A program made the translations under genes and the position numbers. The notes beneath the pieces are model-generated. The model searched no databases. It saw only the letters and a list, made by a program, of their open reading frames with translations, and had not been told where the DNA came from. DNA of 37,296 nucleotides from Lysobacterales bacterium (GTDB lineage: Bacteria > Pseudomonadota > Gammaproteobacteria > Steroidobacterales > Steroidobacteraceae): assembly GCA_003819815.1 (NCBI GenBank), contig RPQJ01000024.1, forward strand, positions 1 to 37,296, read 5' to 3'. Below, piece after piece: positions 8,077-17,819 of this stretch (its first letter is position 1; each line of letters starts with the position of its first letter).

Positions 8077-10362
8077 ATGCTGAACGTCGCCCTGGTTGCG
8101 CTCGGTTTGCTGGTCGTCCTGCTGGGCGTCCTGCTCGCGAAGCGCACCCGCGAGGTCCGCGACGTCCGCGACCTCGCCGAGCGTCTCACGGCCGTCGCAC
8201 AGACCGGCGACGTCGGGGAGCGGCTCTCCGAGCACTCGACGTCGGGCAGCGCGGGCGAGCTCGCCATGGGCGCGGACCGGCTCATCGCGCGACTGCGGCA
8301 CGAGACCGAGGCGCGCGTGGAGCGGGAAGCGCTCTATCGGCGGCTCAACGAATCGATGAACGAGGCGGTCGCGGTCGAGTGCGACGGACTGCGCATCGCG
8401 AACGTGAGGTTCGCCGAGCTGTGCGGCGCCTCGACGACGTCGCAGCTCGTGGGACGATCGCTCGTCGACTTCGTGAGCCCGGACTTCGCGGAACTCGTCG
8501 CCGAGCACCTGCGGCGCCACCTCGCGGGCGAGCCTGCGCCCGCACGGCTCGAGGCCGAGCTACGGACGGCTCCCGGCCATGTCGCACGGGTCGAGCTCGC
8601 GTTCGCCCGCACGACGTACGAAGGCCAGCCGGCCGTGCTCGTCTCGGCCGTCGAGATGACCCCCGCCCTCGAGCCGTCGCCCCCGGGCCGCGGACAGGCG
8701 ACCGCGTGGGAAGCGCTCGACGCCCTCGGCGAAGGCATCCTCACGACCGACGTCGACGCACGGATCGCGTACGCCAACAAGGCCGCCGAGGAACTCGTCG
8801 GCAAGCCCGCGACGGAACTGATCGGCCGCACGCTGATCGAGGTGATGCAGCTCTCGGAGGAGGGCGATCGCCGCTCGCTCGCCGACCCCGTGCGCCAGTG
8901 CCTCGCCTCCGGCGGGCGCGTGCACCTCGGCCGACGCGGGCTCGTGGTCACGGGCAACGGCGAGGGCGAGCGCTCGATCGAACTCTCCGTGGCGCCGCTG
9001 CGCGACGCGGCAGGCGAGCTCTCGGGCGCCGTCGTCACGCTGCGCGACGTGAGCGAGCTGCGCGGGCTCACGCGCCAGCTGTCCTACCAGGCGAGCCACG
9101 ACGCGCTCACCGGCCTCGTCAACGTCCGGGAGTTCGAGCGGCGGCTTCAGGAGTCGCTCGAGGCCGCGCGGACGCTCGGGCAGCGCCACGTGCTCTGCAA
9201 CCTCGACCTCGACCGCTTCAAGGCCGTAAACGACGACGTCGGCCACGTCGCCGGCGACAACATGCTGCGCGAGGTCGCCGCGCTCATCAAGAACGCGGTC
9301 CGAGACTCCGACACCGTCGCCCGGGTGGGCGGCGACGAGTTCGGCATCCTGCTCGTCGGCTGCCCGCTCGAGAAGGCGCGCCAGATCGCCGACGACGTCG
9401 TCCGCGCCGTCGCGGACTACCGCTTCGTCTGGAAGGACAAGATCTTCAACATCGGCGTGAGCGTGGGCCTCGTCGAGATCTCCCGCGAGAGCGGCTCGCT
9501 CGACGACCTTAAGCACGCCGCGGACTCCGCCTGCTACGTCGCGAAGCGCCAGGGCAGCCACGTGCACGTCTATTCGGCCCGCGACGAGGCCGCCGCCCGC
9601 AGTCGCGGCGAGATCCAGTGGCTGCAGCAGCTGAAGACTGCGCTCAAGGAGGGCGGTTTCGAACTGTACGCGCAGCCGATCGTCTCCGTCGACGAGAACG
9701 AGCCGCAGGGCCCGGGCCTCGAGGTGCTGCTGCGGCTCAGGGACGAGACCGGTGCGTCCGTCGCGGCCGCCGAGTTCATGAAGCCGGCGGAGCGCTACCG
9801 GCTGATGCCGGACGTCGACCGATGGGTCGTGCAGACGGCGCTCGCGGCGCTCGCCCGGGGCGCCGTGAAGCTGCCGCCCGGCCGCAGCCTGTGCGTGAAC
9901 CTTTCCGGGCAGACGCTCGGCGACGCCGCGTTCCTCGAGTTCGTCGTGGACTGCCTCGACCGCACGGGCGTGGCGCCCGACCGCATCTGCTTCGAGGTCA
10001 CGGAGAATTCCGTGATCACGAACGTCGAGCACGCGCGCCGCTTCATCGACGTGCTGCACGGCATGGGCTGCCAGTTCGCGCTCGACGACTTCGGCCGCGG
10101 CCTGAGTTCCTTCGCGAACCTCAAGAACCTGTCGCTCGACTACCTGAAGATCGACGGCTACTTCATCCGCAACCTCGCCACGGACACCGTGAACCAGGCG
10201 ATGGTGACCGCGATGATCAAGCTCGCACGGTCGCTCAACTTCCGTGTCGTCGCCGAGCACGTCGAGGACGTGAGCTCGCTCGAGTCGGCGCGTCGCATGG
10301 GCGTCGACTTCGTGCAGGGCTACCAGGTCGGCCGCCCCCAGCCGCTCGCGACCACCGGCTGA
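8077..10362 (+). CDS. Membrane-anchored PAS-GGDEF-EAL protein (cyclic-di-GMP turnover)
   Basis: N-terminal TM helix; PAS-like segments; RDSDTVARVGGDEF (I-site RxxD plus GGDEF); EVLLR in the EAL position, CVNLSG, EVTENS, LDDFGRGLSSF, LKIDGYFI. Confidence 0.95.
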   Translation: MLNVALVALGLLVVLLGVLLAKRTREVRDVRDLAERLTAVAQTGDVGERLSEHSTSGSAGELAMGADRLIARLRHETEARVEREALYRRLNESMNEAVAVECDGLRIANVRFAELCGASTTSQLVGRSLVDFVSPDFAELVAEHLRRHLAGEPAPARLEAELRTAPGHVARVELAFARTTYEGQPAVLVSAVEMTPALEPSPPGRGQATAWEALDALGEGILTTDVDARIAYANKAAEELVGKPATELIGRTLIEVMQLSEEGDRRSLADPVRQCLASGGRVHLGRRGLVVTGNGEGERSIELSVAPLRDAAGELSGAVVTLRDVSELRGLTRQLSYQASHDALTGLVNVREFERRLQESLEAARTLGQRHVLCNLDLDRFKAVNDDVGHVAGDNMLREVAALIKNAVRDSDTVARVGGDEFGILLVGCPLEKARQIADDVVRAVADYRFVWKDKIFNIGVSVGLVEISRESGSLDDLKHAADSACYVAKRQGSHVHVYSARDEAAARSRGEIQWLQQLKTALKEGGFELYAQPIVSVDENEPQGPGLEVLLRLRDETGASVAAAEFMKPAERYRLMPDVDRWVVQTALAALARGAVKLPPGRSLCVNLSGQTLGDAAFLEFVVDCLDRTGVAPDRICFEVTENSVITNVEHARRFIDVLHGMGCQFALDDFGRGLSSFANLKNLSLDYLKIDGYFIRNLATDTVNQAMVTAMIKLARSLNFRVVAEHVEDVSSLESARRMGVDFVQGYQVGRPQPLATTG

Positions 10363-10396
10363 GCCGCACGGCCGCCTTTCGGGTATCGTCGCGGCG

Positions 10397-11203
10397 ATGA
10401 TCATCATCGCCAGCCTGCACGTCCATCCGGTGAAGTCCTGCCGCGGCTTCGCGGTGGAGTCCGTACGGCTCGAGGCGTCGGGCCTCGAGCACGACCGTGA
10501 GTGGATGATCGTCGATGCGGCCGGGCGATTCGTCACTCAGCGCGAACTGCCCTCGCTCGCGCTCGTGGGGACGGCGATCGCCGGTCGGGTGCTGCGCCTC
10601 GCCGCGCGGGGCCTCGAGCCCGTGGACGTGCCGCTCGACCGCGAGGGGCCGCCGCGTCCGGTCGTCGTGTGGGACGAACGGCTGAACGCATTCGACGAAG
10701 GCGACGTCGCGGCCGAGTGGCTGTCGACGTTTCTCGGACGGCCGCTGCGGCTCGTGCGGTTCGATGCGCGCGCGCGACGCACGAGCGACCCGCGCTGGAC
10801 GGGCGAGGTCGAAGCACAGACGCGCTTCTCGGACGGCTACGCGCTGCTCGCGATCTCCCGGGCGTCCCTCGAGGACCTGAACGCGCGCCTGCCGGTGGCG
10901 CTGCCGATGGACCGTTTCCGGCCGAACCTGGTGCTCGACGGACTGCTGCCCTACGGCGAGGACGCGCTCGGGGACCTCGTGGCGGGCGACGTACGGCTGC
11001 GCCGCGTGAAGCCGTGCACGCGCTGCGTGATCACGACCACCGACCAGGCCACCGGGCGCGTCGACGGCGTCGAGCCCATCAGGACGCTGAAGACGTATCG
11101 CTGGGATGCCGCGCTGCGCGGCGTCGCGTTCGGCCAGAACCTGATCGTCGTGAGCGGCGAGGGCGCTACGCTGCGGGTGGGCCAGCGGCTCGACGCCGGT
11201 TGA
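10397..11203 (+). CDS. MOSC domain-containing protein (YcbX-like)
   Basis: IIIASLHVHPVKSCRGFAVESVRLEASGLEHDREWMIVDAAGRFVTQRE N-terminal MOSC barrel; RVKPCTRCVITTTDQATG. Confidence 0.92.
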   Translation: MIIIASLHVHPVKSCRGFAVESVRLEASGLEHDREWMIVDAAGRFVTQRELPSLALVGTAIAGRVLRLAARGLEPVDVPLDREGPPRPVVVWDERLNAFDEGDVAAEWLSTFLGRPLRLVRFDARARRTSDPRWTGEVEAQTRFSDGYALLAISRASLEDLNARLPVALPMDRFRPNLVLDGLLPYGEDALGDLVAGDVRLRRVKPCTRCVITTTDQATGRVDGVEPIRTLKTYRWDAALRGVAFGQNLIVVSGEGATLRVGQRLDAG

Positions 11204-11585
11204 CCCAGAGCGGCATCAGCGCGAGCAGCAGCACCGCGACGTAGTACGCCGTGCCGGACACCGGGTCGCGCGTCGCGAAGTAATCCTCGAGCGTCAGGCC
11301 GCGCAGCCGCAGCACTAGCGTGAATTCCGCGGCGAGCAGCAGCGTGGCCGCGAGCCACCCCATCGCGAGCCGCGGCCCGCGCCCCTGCGGAACCTCGAAG
11401 CGTCGCGTCACGAATCGCGCGGCGAGCCACGTGACTGCGAGCATGACCGGCAGCTCCACGAGTTCGGCCGCGCGAGTGCCGATGCGCGGCGCGAGCCACA
11501 GCAGGCGGACCGGGGCCAGCGCAAAGCCGGCGCCGAAGGCGAGGGCGAAGTAGGCGAATGCGGCGGCGAGCAGGCGGGCCGTCAC
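11166..11585 (-). CDS. Hypothetical multi-pass membrane protein
   Basis: GTG start at 11585 overlapping the stop of the upstream thioesterase gene; VTARLLAAAFAYFALAFGAGFALAPVRLLWLAPRIGTRAAELVELPVMLAVTWLAARF, about 4 hydrophobic segments. Confidence 0.7.
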   Translation of the reverse strand: MTARLLAAAFAYFALAFGAGFALAPVRLLWLAPRIGTRAAELVELPVMLAVTWLAARFVTRRFEVPQGRGPRLAMGWLAATLLLAAEFTLVLRLRGLTLEDYFATRDPVSGTAYYVAVLLLALMPLWVNRRRAAGPPAA

Positions 11586-12019
11586 GGCGTCGCTTGCGGC
11601 CGCGGTTCCATCATGAGTTGCGTCTGCGACACGACGGCGCACAGCCGTCCGTCTTCGCGCCGGATCGTCGTCTGCCACACCATGGTGGTCCGGCCCTTGT
11701 GCAGCGCGATCGACTCGCCCGTGACCGTCGTGCCGCCGGGTGCCGCGGCGATGAACTTCGTGCTCGACTCGATCGTCGTCGTGTTCGCACCCGGGGCGAG
11801 GTTGAGCACGGTGCCGATCGCGCCCAGCGTGTCGGCGAGACTCATCACCGACCCGCCGTGCAGGATGCCGCCCACGGTGCTCACCTCGGGACGCACGCGC
11901 AGCCGGCCCACGACGCGCTCCGGCGTCGCCTCGAGGAGCTCGATGCCGAGCAGGCCGGGCAGCGTCGGCGCAATGAGCTGCTGGATCGCGGCGACGGAAT
12001 GGACGGGCGTCGTGTTCAC
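11582..12019 (-). CDS. PaaI family hotdog thioesterase
   Basis: RVVGRLRVRPEVSTVGGILHGGSVMSLADTLGAIGTVLNL; hotdog motif HGG..MSLADTLG. Confidence 0.85.
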   Translation of the reverse strand: MNTTPVHSVAAIQQLIAPTLPGLLGIELLEATPERVVGRLRVRPEVSTVGGILHGGSVMSLADTLGAIGTVLNLAPGANTTTIESSTKFIAAAPGGTTVTGESIALHKGRTTMVWQTTIRREDGRLCAVVSQTQLMMEPRPQATP

Positions 12020-12387
12020 GTGGGCTGCTCCTCGGCGTGCCAGATGTCCGGAGACCGATAGGCGTAACGGTACGCCGCATAGAAGGCCGGTGCGACCAGG
12101 AAGAGCAGCACCCCCGTGACCAGCCGCGCCGTGGTGCCGGCCATGGCCGCGGGTATCGTCGAGATCAGCGTGGCAGCGAGCACGACCCAGAAGGCCGGCG
12201 CCCAGTAGCGGTGCGCTCCGATGCGCCGGCGCAGGGCATAGCCCCAGGTCGCGACCAGCAGCACGCCGGTCAGGAACCAGTTCGCGAGGGTGCGGACGTC
12301 GAAGGCGCCGTGGGAGAGGTTCGAGTACTCGCCCGCGACGATCGCCACGGTCAACAGCGCGGCGTAGGCCGCCCAGGCCTTGCGCAC
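12016..12387 (-). CDS. Hypothetical membrane protein
   Basis: 123 aa with about 4 hydrophobic helices; overlaps the thioesterase start by 4 nt, consistent with an operon. Confidence 0.7.
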   Translation of the reverse strand: MRKAWAAYAALLTVAIVAGEYSNLSHGAFDVRTLANWFLTGVLLVATWGYALRRRIGAHRYWAPAFWVVLAATLISTIPAAMAGTTARLVTGVLLFLVAPAFYAAYRYAYRSPDIWHAEEQPT

Positions 12388-12397
12388 CGTTCAGTCC

Positions 12398-12751
12398 TCA
12401 GTAGTGCGGCGGAATTTCGACCGGAGCCGCATCGGACGTGCGGCCCTCGACCTCGGCCAGTTGCTGTCGCAAGCGCTCGATCCGCGCGAGCGCAGCGTCG
12501 AGCTCCTGCTGTTGCCGGTACATCACGTCGCTCAGCTCCTGCGAGGCGCGTTCGAGGTGCGCGACCTTGAACTCCACTGCGTCGAGCCGGCCCGCGACGG
12601 TCGCAGCCGCCTGATCGACGCCGTGCGCCACCTCGAGCGCGCCCTCGTGGCAGAGACCCTGCACGCGAGCCTCGACGTAGGCGCGCGCGGCCGGGGGCGA
12701 GAGGCCTCGTGGTGCGTCTTCGATGCCTTCGATGTCCAGCGCGCAGGTCAT
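12398..12751 (-). CDS. SlyX-like coiled-coil protein with N-terminal extension
   Basis: C-terminal part LDAVEFKVAHLERASQELSDVMYRQQQELDAALARIERLRQQLAEVEG...PPHY matches the SlyX pattern (coiled coil ending PPHY); about 52 extra N-terminal residues. Confidence 0.65.
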   Translation of the reverse strand: MTCALDIEGIEDAPRGLSPPAARAYVEARVQGLCHEGALEVAHGVDQAAATVAGRLDAVEFKVAHLERASQELSDVMYRQQQELDAALARIERLRQQLAEVEGRTSDAAPVEIPPHY

Positions 12752-12927
12752 CCGGTATGCGATTCGATGCCGTCGTGCCGCGATAGTGCCGCTCGCGCAT
12801 GGCCGAAGCAAACCGCGTGGCGGCCGGGCCGGCTTGACGACGGGGAAATCGAGGTTAACTTCGAGGGCAGGGCCGGTCGGCTGTCTTCCGTCGTCGACCT
12901 TGACGAGGCGCAGGAGGGACTCTGCCG

Positions 12928-13794
12928 ATGAACTCTCAACGCACAATGGCTTACCGCGGCGTTCCGTCCGCCTTCGTGTACACGCTGCGGGCCGTGCGGC
13001 GCGTCCGCCGTCCAGGCGAGCTCTCGCCCGGCCTGGTCGCGGCATGGCCGGGTCATCGCGCCGATCGGAGGCAGCTTCGGGCGTGGCTAGCCGCCACCGG
13101 GCTGCCGGCCGGTCCCGCTCTGCACATCCTCTACCCGTACACGTTCGGCTTTCGACTCGCGATGTCCCTCCTCACCCACCCGTCGGCGCCGGTGCCGATC
13201 TGGAAGGTGCTGCAGGTCCGCGCGACGATTCGCCAGTACAGCGCGATCGAGGTCGACGCGCCGCTCGACTTCGAGACGCGCTGGGCGGCCGGCCGGCCGG
13301 TGGCGAAGGGCGCGGAGTTCGACCTGGATACGACGGCGAGCGTGGCCGGCATGTGCCGCTGGGAGAGCCGCGTCACTTTCTACAGTCGCGGCGCATACGG
13401 CGAACCGGCGGCCGTGCCGCCCGTCGAGCGAGCGCCCGGCGAGTTCGGCCCGGAGCGGGCGCGCTGGACGCCGCGCGACGCTCATCACCTCGACTTCGCT
13501 CGGTACACCGGCGATTACAACCCGCTGCATTTCGCGGACGGCTATGCACGACGGCACGGCTTCGCGGGTGCGCTGTTCCATCCGCCACGCATGCTCGCCG
13601 AATGCGTCGCCCGGTTGCCCGAACCGGGTGGCAATGGCCCGGCCCGTGTCGACGCATGGTTCAAGGGACCCGTGCTGCATCGGCGCGAGGTCGTGCTGCG
13701 AGGCGGAAGCGCGGCCGACCCCGGAGCCTTTGCGCTCCACCTGGAGCCCGCTCGCCCGGCCCTCGTGGGCCGGCTCGAATCGCACGGGCGTTGA
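12928..13794 (+). CDS. MaoC-like double-hotdog dehydratase/acyl-thioester protein
   Basis: DFARYTGDYNPLHFADGYARRHGFAGALFHPPRMLAECVARLP (MaoC hydratase motif) with an N-terminal hotdog-like half. Confidence 0.78.
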   Translation: MNSQRTMAYRGVPSAFVYTLRAVRRVRRPGELSPGLVAAWPGHRADRRQLRAWLAATGLPAGPALHILYPYTFGFRLAMSLLTHPSAPVPIWKVLQVRATIRQYSAIEVDAPLDFETRWAAGRPVAKGAEFDLDTTASVAGMCRWESRVTFYSRGAYGEPAAVPPVERAPGEFGPERARWTPRDAHHLDFARYTGDYNPLHFADGYARRHGFAGALFHPPRMLAECVARLPEPGGNGPARVDAWFKGPVLHRREVVLRGGSAADPGAFALHLEPARPALVGRLESHGR

Positions 13795-13825
13795 GCGCGG
13801 GGCGCCGTTGCTGCAGGCTTGCGCG

Positions 13826-15103
13826 ATGTCAGCCCAGTCGAACCCGGGCACGCCCGTCGTGCGTCCGCCCGAATCCCGTGCAGAAGCCGAGGCTCTCGAT
13901 CGCCTGGACCCGCTTTCGACGGCACGGGAGCGGTACTCCCTTCCGCCCGGCATCGTGTACCTGTGCGGCAACTCGCTCGGGGCAATGCCGTTCGGCGCGG
14001 CCCGCCGCGCGCGCGAGGTCGTCGAACGGGAGTGGGGCGAGGACCTGATCCGCAGCTGGAACGTGCACGACTGGTTCGGCCTGCCCGAACGCGTTGGAGC
14101 GCGCATCGCGCGCCTGATCGGCGCGCAGCCGGACGAGGTGGTCGTGGCGGACAGCACGTCGATCAACCTCTACAAGGCAGTGAACGCGGCGCTCGGGCTG
14201 CAGCCTGGCCGGCGCGTGATCGTCGCCGAGACGGGCAACTTCCCGACGAACGCGTACGTGCTGCAGGGGCTCGCCGCACGGCAGGGCGAGGCTCCCGTCG
14301 TCCGCGCCGTCGACCGTGCGGGCGTGCCCGGCGCGATCGATACGGACACCGCGGTCGTCGTGCTGACCCACGTGCACTATCGGGACTGCGCGGCGTTCGA
14401 CCTCGCCGGGATCACGGCGCGTGCGCACGAGGCGGGGGCACTCGTGGTCTGGGACCTCTCGCACAGCGTGGGGGTGCTGCCGCTCGGCCTCGACGCCGCG
14501 CGTGCGGACTTCGCGGTGGGCTGCACCTACAAGTACCTCGGCGGCGGGCCCGGATCGCCGGCGTTCATTTACGCCGCGGGGCGGCATCACCCGCGTCTCG
14601 AACCCGGGCTCCCCGGCTGGTGGGGCCACGTTGCGCCGTTCGCGCTGCGCGAGGACTGGGACCCCGCTGCGGGCATCCGGCGCCTGCTCACGGGCACGCC
14701 GTCGATCATCGCGCTTTCGGTCCTGGACGCGGCGCTCGACGAATTCGAACCGGTGGCGGTCGAGGCGCTGCACGCAAAGGGAAGGGGTCTCGTCGCCGCG
14801 TTCATGGACCTCGCGCGCCGGCGCTGCGTGCAGCACGGCGTCGGGGTCGCGACGCCCGACGATCCCGCGCGCCGCGGGTCGCACGTCGCGCTGCGTCACG
14901 CGCACGGCTACGAGATCATGCAGGCGCTCATCGCACGCGGCGTCATCGGCGACTTCCGCACCCCCGACGTCATGCGCTTCGGACTCGCACCGCTCTACGT
15001 GCGCTACGTCGACGTGTGGGATGCGGTCGAGCACCTCGTCGCCGTACTCGACTCCGGCGAATGGCAGGATCCGCGGTACGCCGCGCGCAGCCGCGTCACC
15101 TGA
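13826..15103 (+). CDS. kynU: Kynureninase
   Basis: IVYLCGNSLGAMP; DSTSINLYKAVNAAL; VVWDLSHSVGVLPLGLDAARADFAVGCTYKYLGGGPGSPAFIY (PLP lysine motif); 425 aa from ATG 13826. Confidence 0.94.
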   Translation: MSAQSNPGTPVVRPPESRAEAEALDRLDPLSTARERYSLPPGIVYLCGNSLGAMPFGAARRAREVVEREWGEDLIRSWNVHDWFGLPERVGARIARLIGAQPDEVVVADSTSINLYKAVNAALGLQPGRRVIVAETGNFPTNAYVLQGLAARQGEAPVVRAVDRAGVPGAIDTDTAVVVLTHVHYRDCAAFDLAGITARAHEAGALVVWDLSHSVGVLPLGLDAARADFAVGCTYKYLGGGPGSPAFIYAAGRHHPRLEPGLPGWWGHVAPFALREDWDPAAGIRRLLTGTPSIIALSVLDAALDEFEPVAVEALHAKGRGLVAAFMDLARRRCVQHGVGVATPDDPARRGSHVALRHAHGYEIMQALIARGVIGDFRTPDVMRFGLAPLYVRYVDVWDAVEHLVAVLDSGEWQDPRYAARSRVT

Positions 15104-15109
15104 CGCGAT

Positions 15110-15919
15110 TCACCCGAACGTGCGGCAGAGCATCCGCGCAGCGACGATCGTGAGGAACACGCCAAAGGCCGCGCTCAGCCGGCGCCGGTCGAGGCTGTGC
15201 GCGAGTCGCGCACCCCACGGTGCCGCGATCACCGTCCCCACCGCGATCAGCGCGAAGCCGGTCAGGTTGACGAGGCCGACCGTCCCGGACGGCACCGGGA
15301 CGACCGGCCGCGCGAGCAGGTAGCCCACGGTCCCGGGTATCGCGATCGCGAGTCCAAGCAGGTTCGACGTGCCGACCGCGCGGTGCACGGGCTGGCTGCA
15401 GAGCGTCAGCACGGGCACGCTCAGCGTGCCGCCGCCGATTCCCATCATGCTCGAGACCAGACCGATGCCGGCGGGCAGCGTGCGTCCCAGCGGCCCGCGC
15501 GGCACGGACGGTGCGAGCACCTTGCCGTCGAGCGGCAGGATCATCTTGATCGCAGCCATCGCCGCGACCACGCCGAAGAGCCCGGTCAGGACGTGCGCAG
15601 GGGCCCGGCTGGCGAGCAGGCTGCCCGCCAGGGCGCCCGCAGCGACGGCAGGCAGCCACATCTTCGCGACGTCGAGGTCGACCGCCCCGCGCCGGTGATG
15701 CGCACGGGCGGACGCGATCGAGGTCGGCACGATCGTCGCGAGCGACGTGGCCACCGCGATCGGCATCCGTACCGAAGGATCGACGCCGAGGAATCCGAGC
15801 ATGGCCTCGAGCACCGGGACGATGACGATGCCGCCGCCGACCCCGAGCAGGCCCGAAATGGTCCCGGCGACGAGTCCGGTGCCGAGCGCCGCGAGCGCGA
15901 CTTCGATCCAGCTATCCAA
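15110..15919 (-). CDS. Sulfite exporter TauE/SafE family permease
   Basis: TTG start at 15919 overlapping the stop codon region of the OPT gene; GLVAGTISGLLGVGGGIVIVPVLEAML and SSMMGIGGGTLSVPVL repeats typical of TauE/SafE. Confidence 0.85.
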   Translation of the reverse strand: MDSWIEVALAALGTGLVAGTISGLLGVGGGIVIVPVLEAMLGFLGVDPSVRMPIAVATSLATIVPTSIASARAHHRRGAVDLDVAKMWLPAVAAGALAGSLLASRAPAHVLTGLFGVVAAMAAIKMILPLDGKVLAPSVPRGPLGRTLPAGIGLVSSMMGIGGGTLSVPVLTLCSQPVHRAVGTSNLLGLAIAIPGTVGYLLARPVVPVPSGTVGLVNLTGFALIAVGTVIAAPWGARLAHSLDRRRLSAAFGVFLTIVAARMLCRTFG

Positions 15920-17819
15920 GCGTCGTTCGCCCGCCGCTGCGGCCGCCGCGCAGCAGGAATGCACACACCGCGCCCGCGACGAAGAGCGCGACCACCTCGC
16001 CGGCGAGACCGCCGAGCCGCGGATCCATCGATTTCGGCGCGAGACCGGCGGCGACGAGCCCCGCCACCGCGACGCCCGCCAGGCCCTCGCCCGCGACGAG
16101 TCCCGACGCCGCGAGGATGCCCGGATCGCTCTCGCCCTCGGACAACGGACGGCGGTCGCGCTCGACGAGCGCGCGCACGCAGCCGCCCACGTAGAGCGGC
16201 GCCATCGTCGCGAGCGGCAGGTAGACGCCGATCGCGAACGCGAGGCCCGACACGCCGCACAGCATCGCGCCGATCGCGAGACCGGCACCCGTCAGCACGA
16301 GGTCCCACGGCAGCGCGCCCGAGAGCACGCCCTCGATGATCGTCTTCATGAGCGTGGCCTGTGGCGCCGGAATCTCCCGCGAACCGAACTCGTAGGCCTC
16401 GCCGAGCAGCAGCACCGTGGCCGCCACGGCCCAGCACGCGAACGCCGCGCCGATCAGTTGCCCGAGCTGCTGGCGGGCGGGAGTGGCGCCGACCAGCCAG
16501 CCCGTCTTCAGGTCCTGCGAAATGTCGCCCGCCTTGCTCGCGGCCACCGCGACGATCGTGCCGACGGTCAGTACGCCGGCCCGCGCATCGGGGCCCACCC
16601 AGCCGGCCGCGGCGAACACCGACGCGGTGCCGAGCAGCGTGACGAGTGCGATGCCCGAGGTGGGTTGCGACGAGACGCCGACGATACCGACGATGCGCGC
16701 GGCGACGGTGACGAACAGCACGCCGAACACGCCGACGCCGGCCGCGAGCACGGCGCGCTGCATCGGGTCCATGTTGCCGGCGAACACGCCCGGCACGAAG
16801 GCGGCCGTCAGTACGACGAGCGCGACGCCGCCGAGCACGAAGCCGCCAGGCAGGTCCCGGTCGGTGCGTTCGGGCGCGGTGCCGCCTTGTACACCGGAGC
16901 CCTTCATGCCGCGTGCGACGGAGACGAATGCCCCGGCCATCGTCGGCAGGCCGCGCAGCACGGTCAGGATGCCGGCCGTCGCGACGGCGCCGGCGCCGAT
17001 GTAGCGCACGTACTTCGACCAGATGTCGCCCGCGCTCATGTCCGCGACGAGGCGCGTCGTCTCGGGATACAGCGGCGTCGACATCGCGCCGCCCATCCAC
17101 GCGATCAGCGGCGTGATCGCGAGCGCCGAGATGATCGCGCCGGCTACGCAGACCGCGGACTGCCGGTACCCGAGGATGTAGCCCACGCCGATCAGCGCCG
17201 GGGCGATTTCGAGCGCGACCTCTGCCTTCGGCAGCACGGGGATCGCGGCGCTCACCTCGCCCGGCAGCAGGTAGACGAGCGAGATCGCGAGCTTGACCGC
17301 GGCGCCCACGGCCATGCCCCGGAAGATCCAGGCGCTCGCGCTCCTCGCGCTGCCGGACTCGCTCACGGTCGCGCGCAGCACCTCCGCGCAAGCGGTGCCC
17401 TCGGGATAGGGCAGCTCGTGGTGGGCCTGCACGATCAGCAGGCGCCGGAGCGGCACCATGGCCGCGATGCCGAGTACGGCGCCGAGCAGCGCGAGTGCGA
17501 CCACCTGCAGGTAGGGCGGCACGGCGCCCCAGAGGAAGAGCGCTGGTATCGTGAAGATCGTGCCCGTCGCGAGTGAGGTCGACGCGGATGCGATCGTCTG
17601 CGAAAGATTCGCCTCGAGGATCGTCCCGGGCGTGCGCATAAGGCTGAAGACGGCGACAGTCATCACCGCGGCCGGGATGGATGCGGAGACGGTCATGCCG
17701 ACCCGGAGCCCGAGGTAGGCGTTGGCGGCGCCGAAGACGATCCCGAGCGCGATGCCGACCGCGATCGCCTTCAGGGTGAATTCGGCGACCTCGCCTGGCA
17801 CTCGTTGCATGACGGACAT
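15912..17819 (-). CDS. OPT family oligopeptide transporter
   Basis: EFTLKAIAVGIALGIVFGAANAYLGLRVGMTVSASIPAAVMTVAVF; LPYPEGTACAEVLRA; multi-pass 635 aa protein. Confidence 0.93.
   Translation of the reverse strand: MSVMQRVPGEVAEFTLKAIAVGIALGIVFGAANAYLGLRVGMTVSASIPAAVMTVAVFSLMRTPGTILEANLSQTIASASTSLATGTIFTIPALFLWGAVPPYLQVVALALLGAVLGIAAMVPLRRLLIVQAHHELPYPEGTACAEVLRATVSESGSARSASAWIFRGMAVGAAVKLAISLVYLLPGEVSAAIPVLPKAEVALEIAPALIGVGYILGYRQSAVCVAGAIISALAITPLIAWMGGAMSTPLYPETTRLVADMSAGDIWSKYVRYIGAGAVATAGILTVLRGLPTMAGAFVSVARGMKGSGVQGGTAPERTDRDLPGGFVLGGVALVVLTAAFVPGVFAGNMDPMQRAVLAAGVGVFGVLFVTVAARIVGIVGVSSQPTSGIALVTLLGTASVFAAAGWVGPDARAGVLTVGTIVAVAASKAGDISQDLKTGWLVGATPARQQLGQLIGAAFACWAVAATVLLLGEAYEFGSREIPAPQATLMKTIIEGVLSGALPWDLVLTGAGLAIGAMLCGVSGLAFAIGVYLPLATMAPLYVGGCVRALVERDRRPLSEGESDPGILAASGLVAGEGLAGVAVAGLVAAGLAPKSMDPRLGGLAGEVVALFVAGAVCAFLLRGGRSGGRTTLG

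Noticed and set aside
8560-10536. 658-codon minus-strand ORF antisense to the GGDEF-EAL gene
   Set aside because: Shadow ORF of a strongly supported gene, with no recognisable domain.
12834-12861. ttgacg...taactt as a promoter for the MaoC-like gene
   Set aside because: Reasonable -35 but a poor -10 match; not supportable without transcript data.
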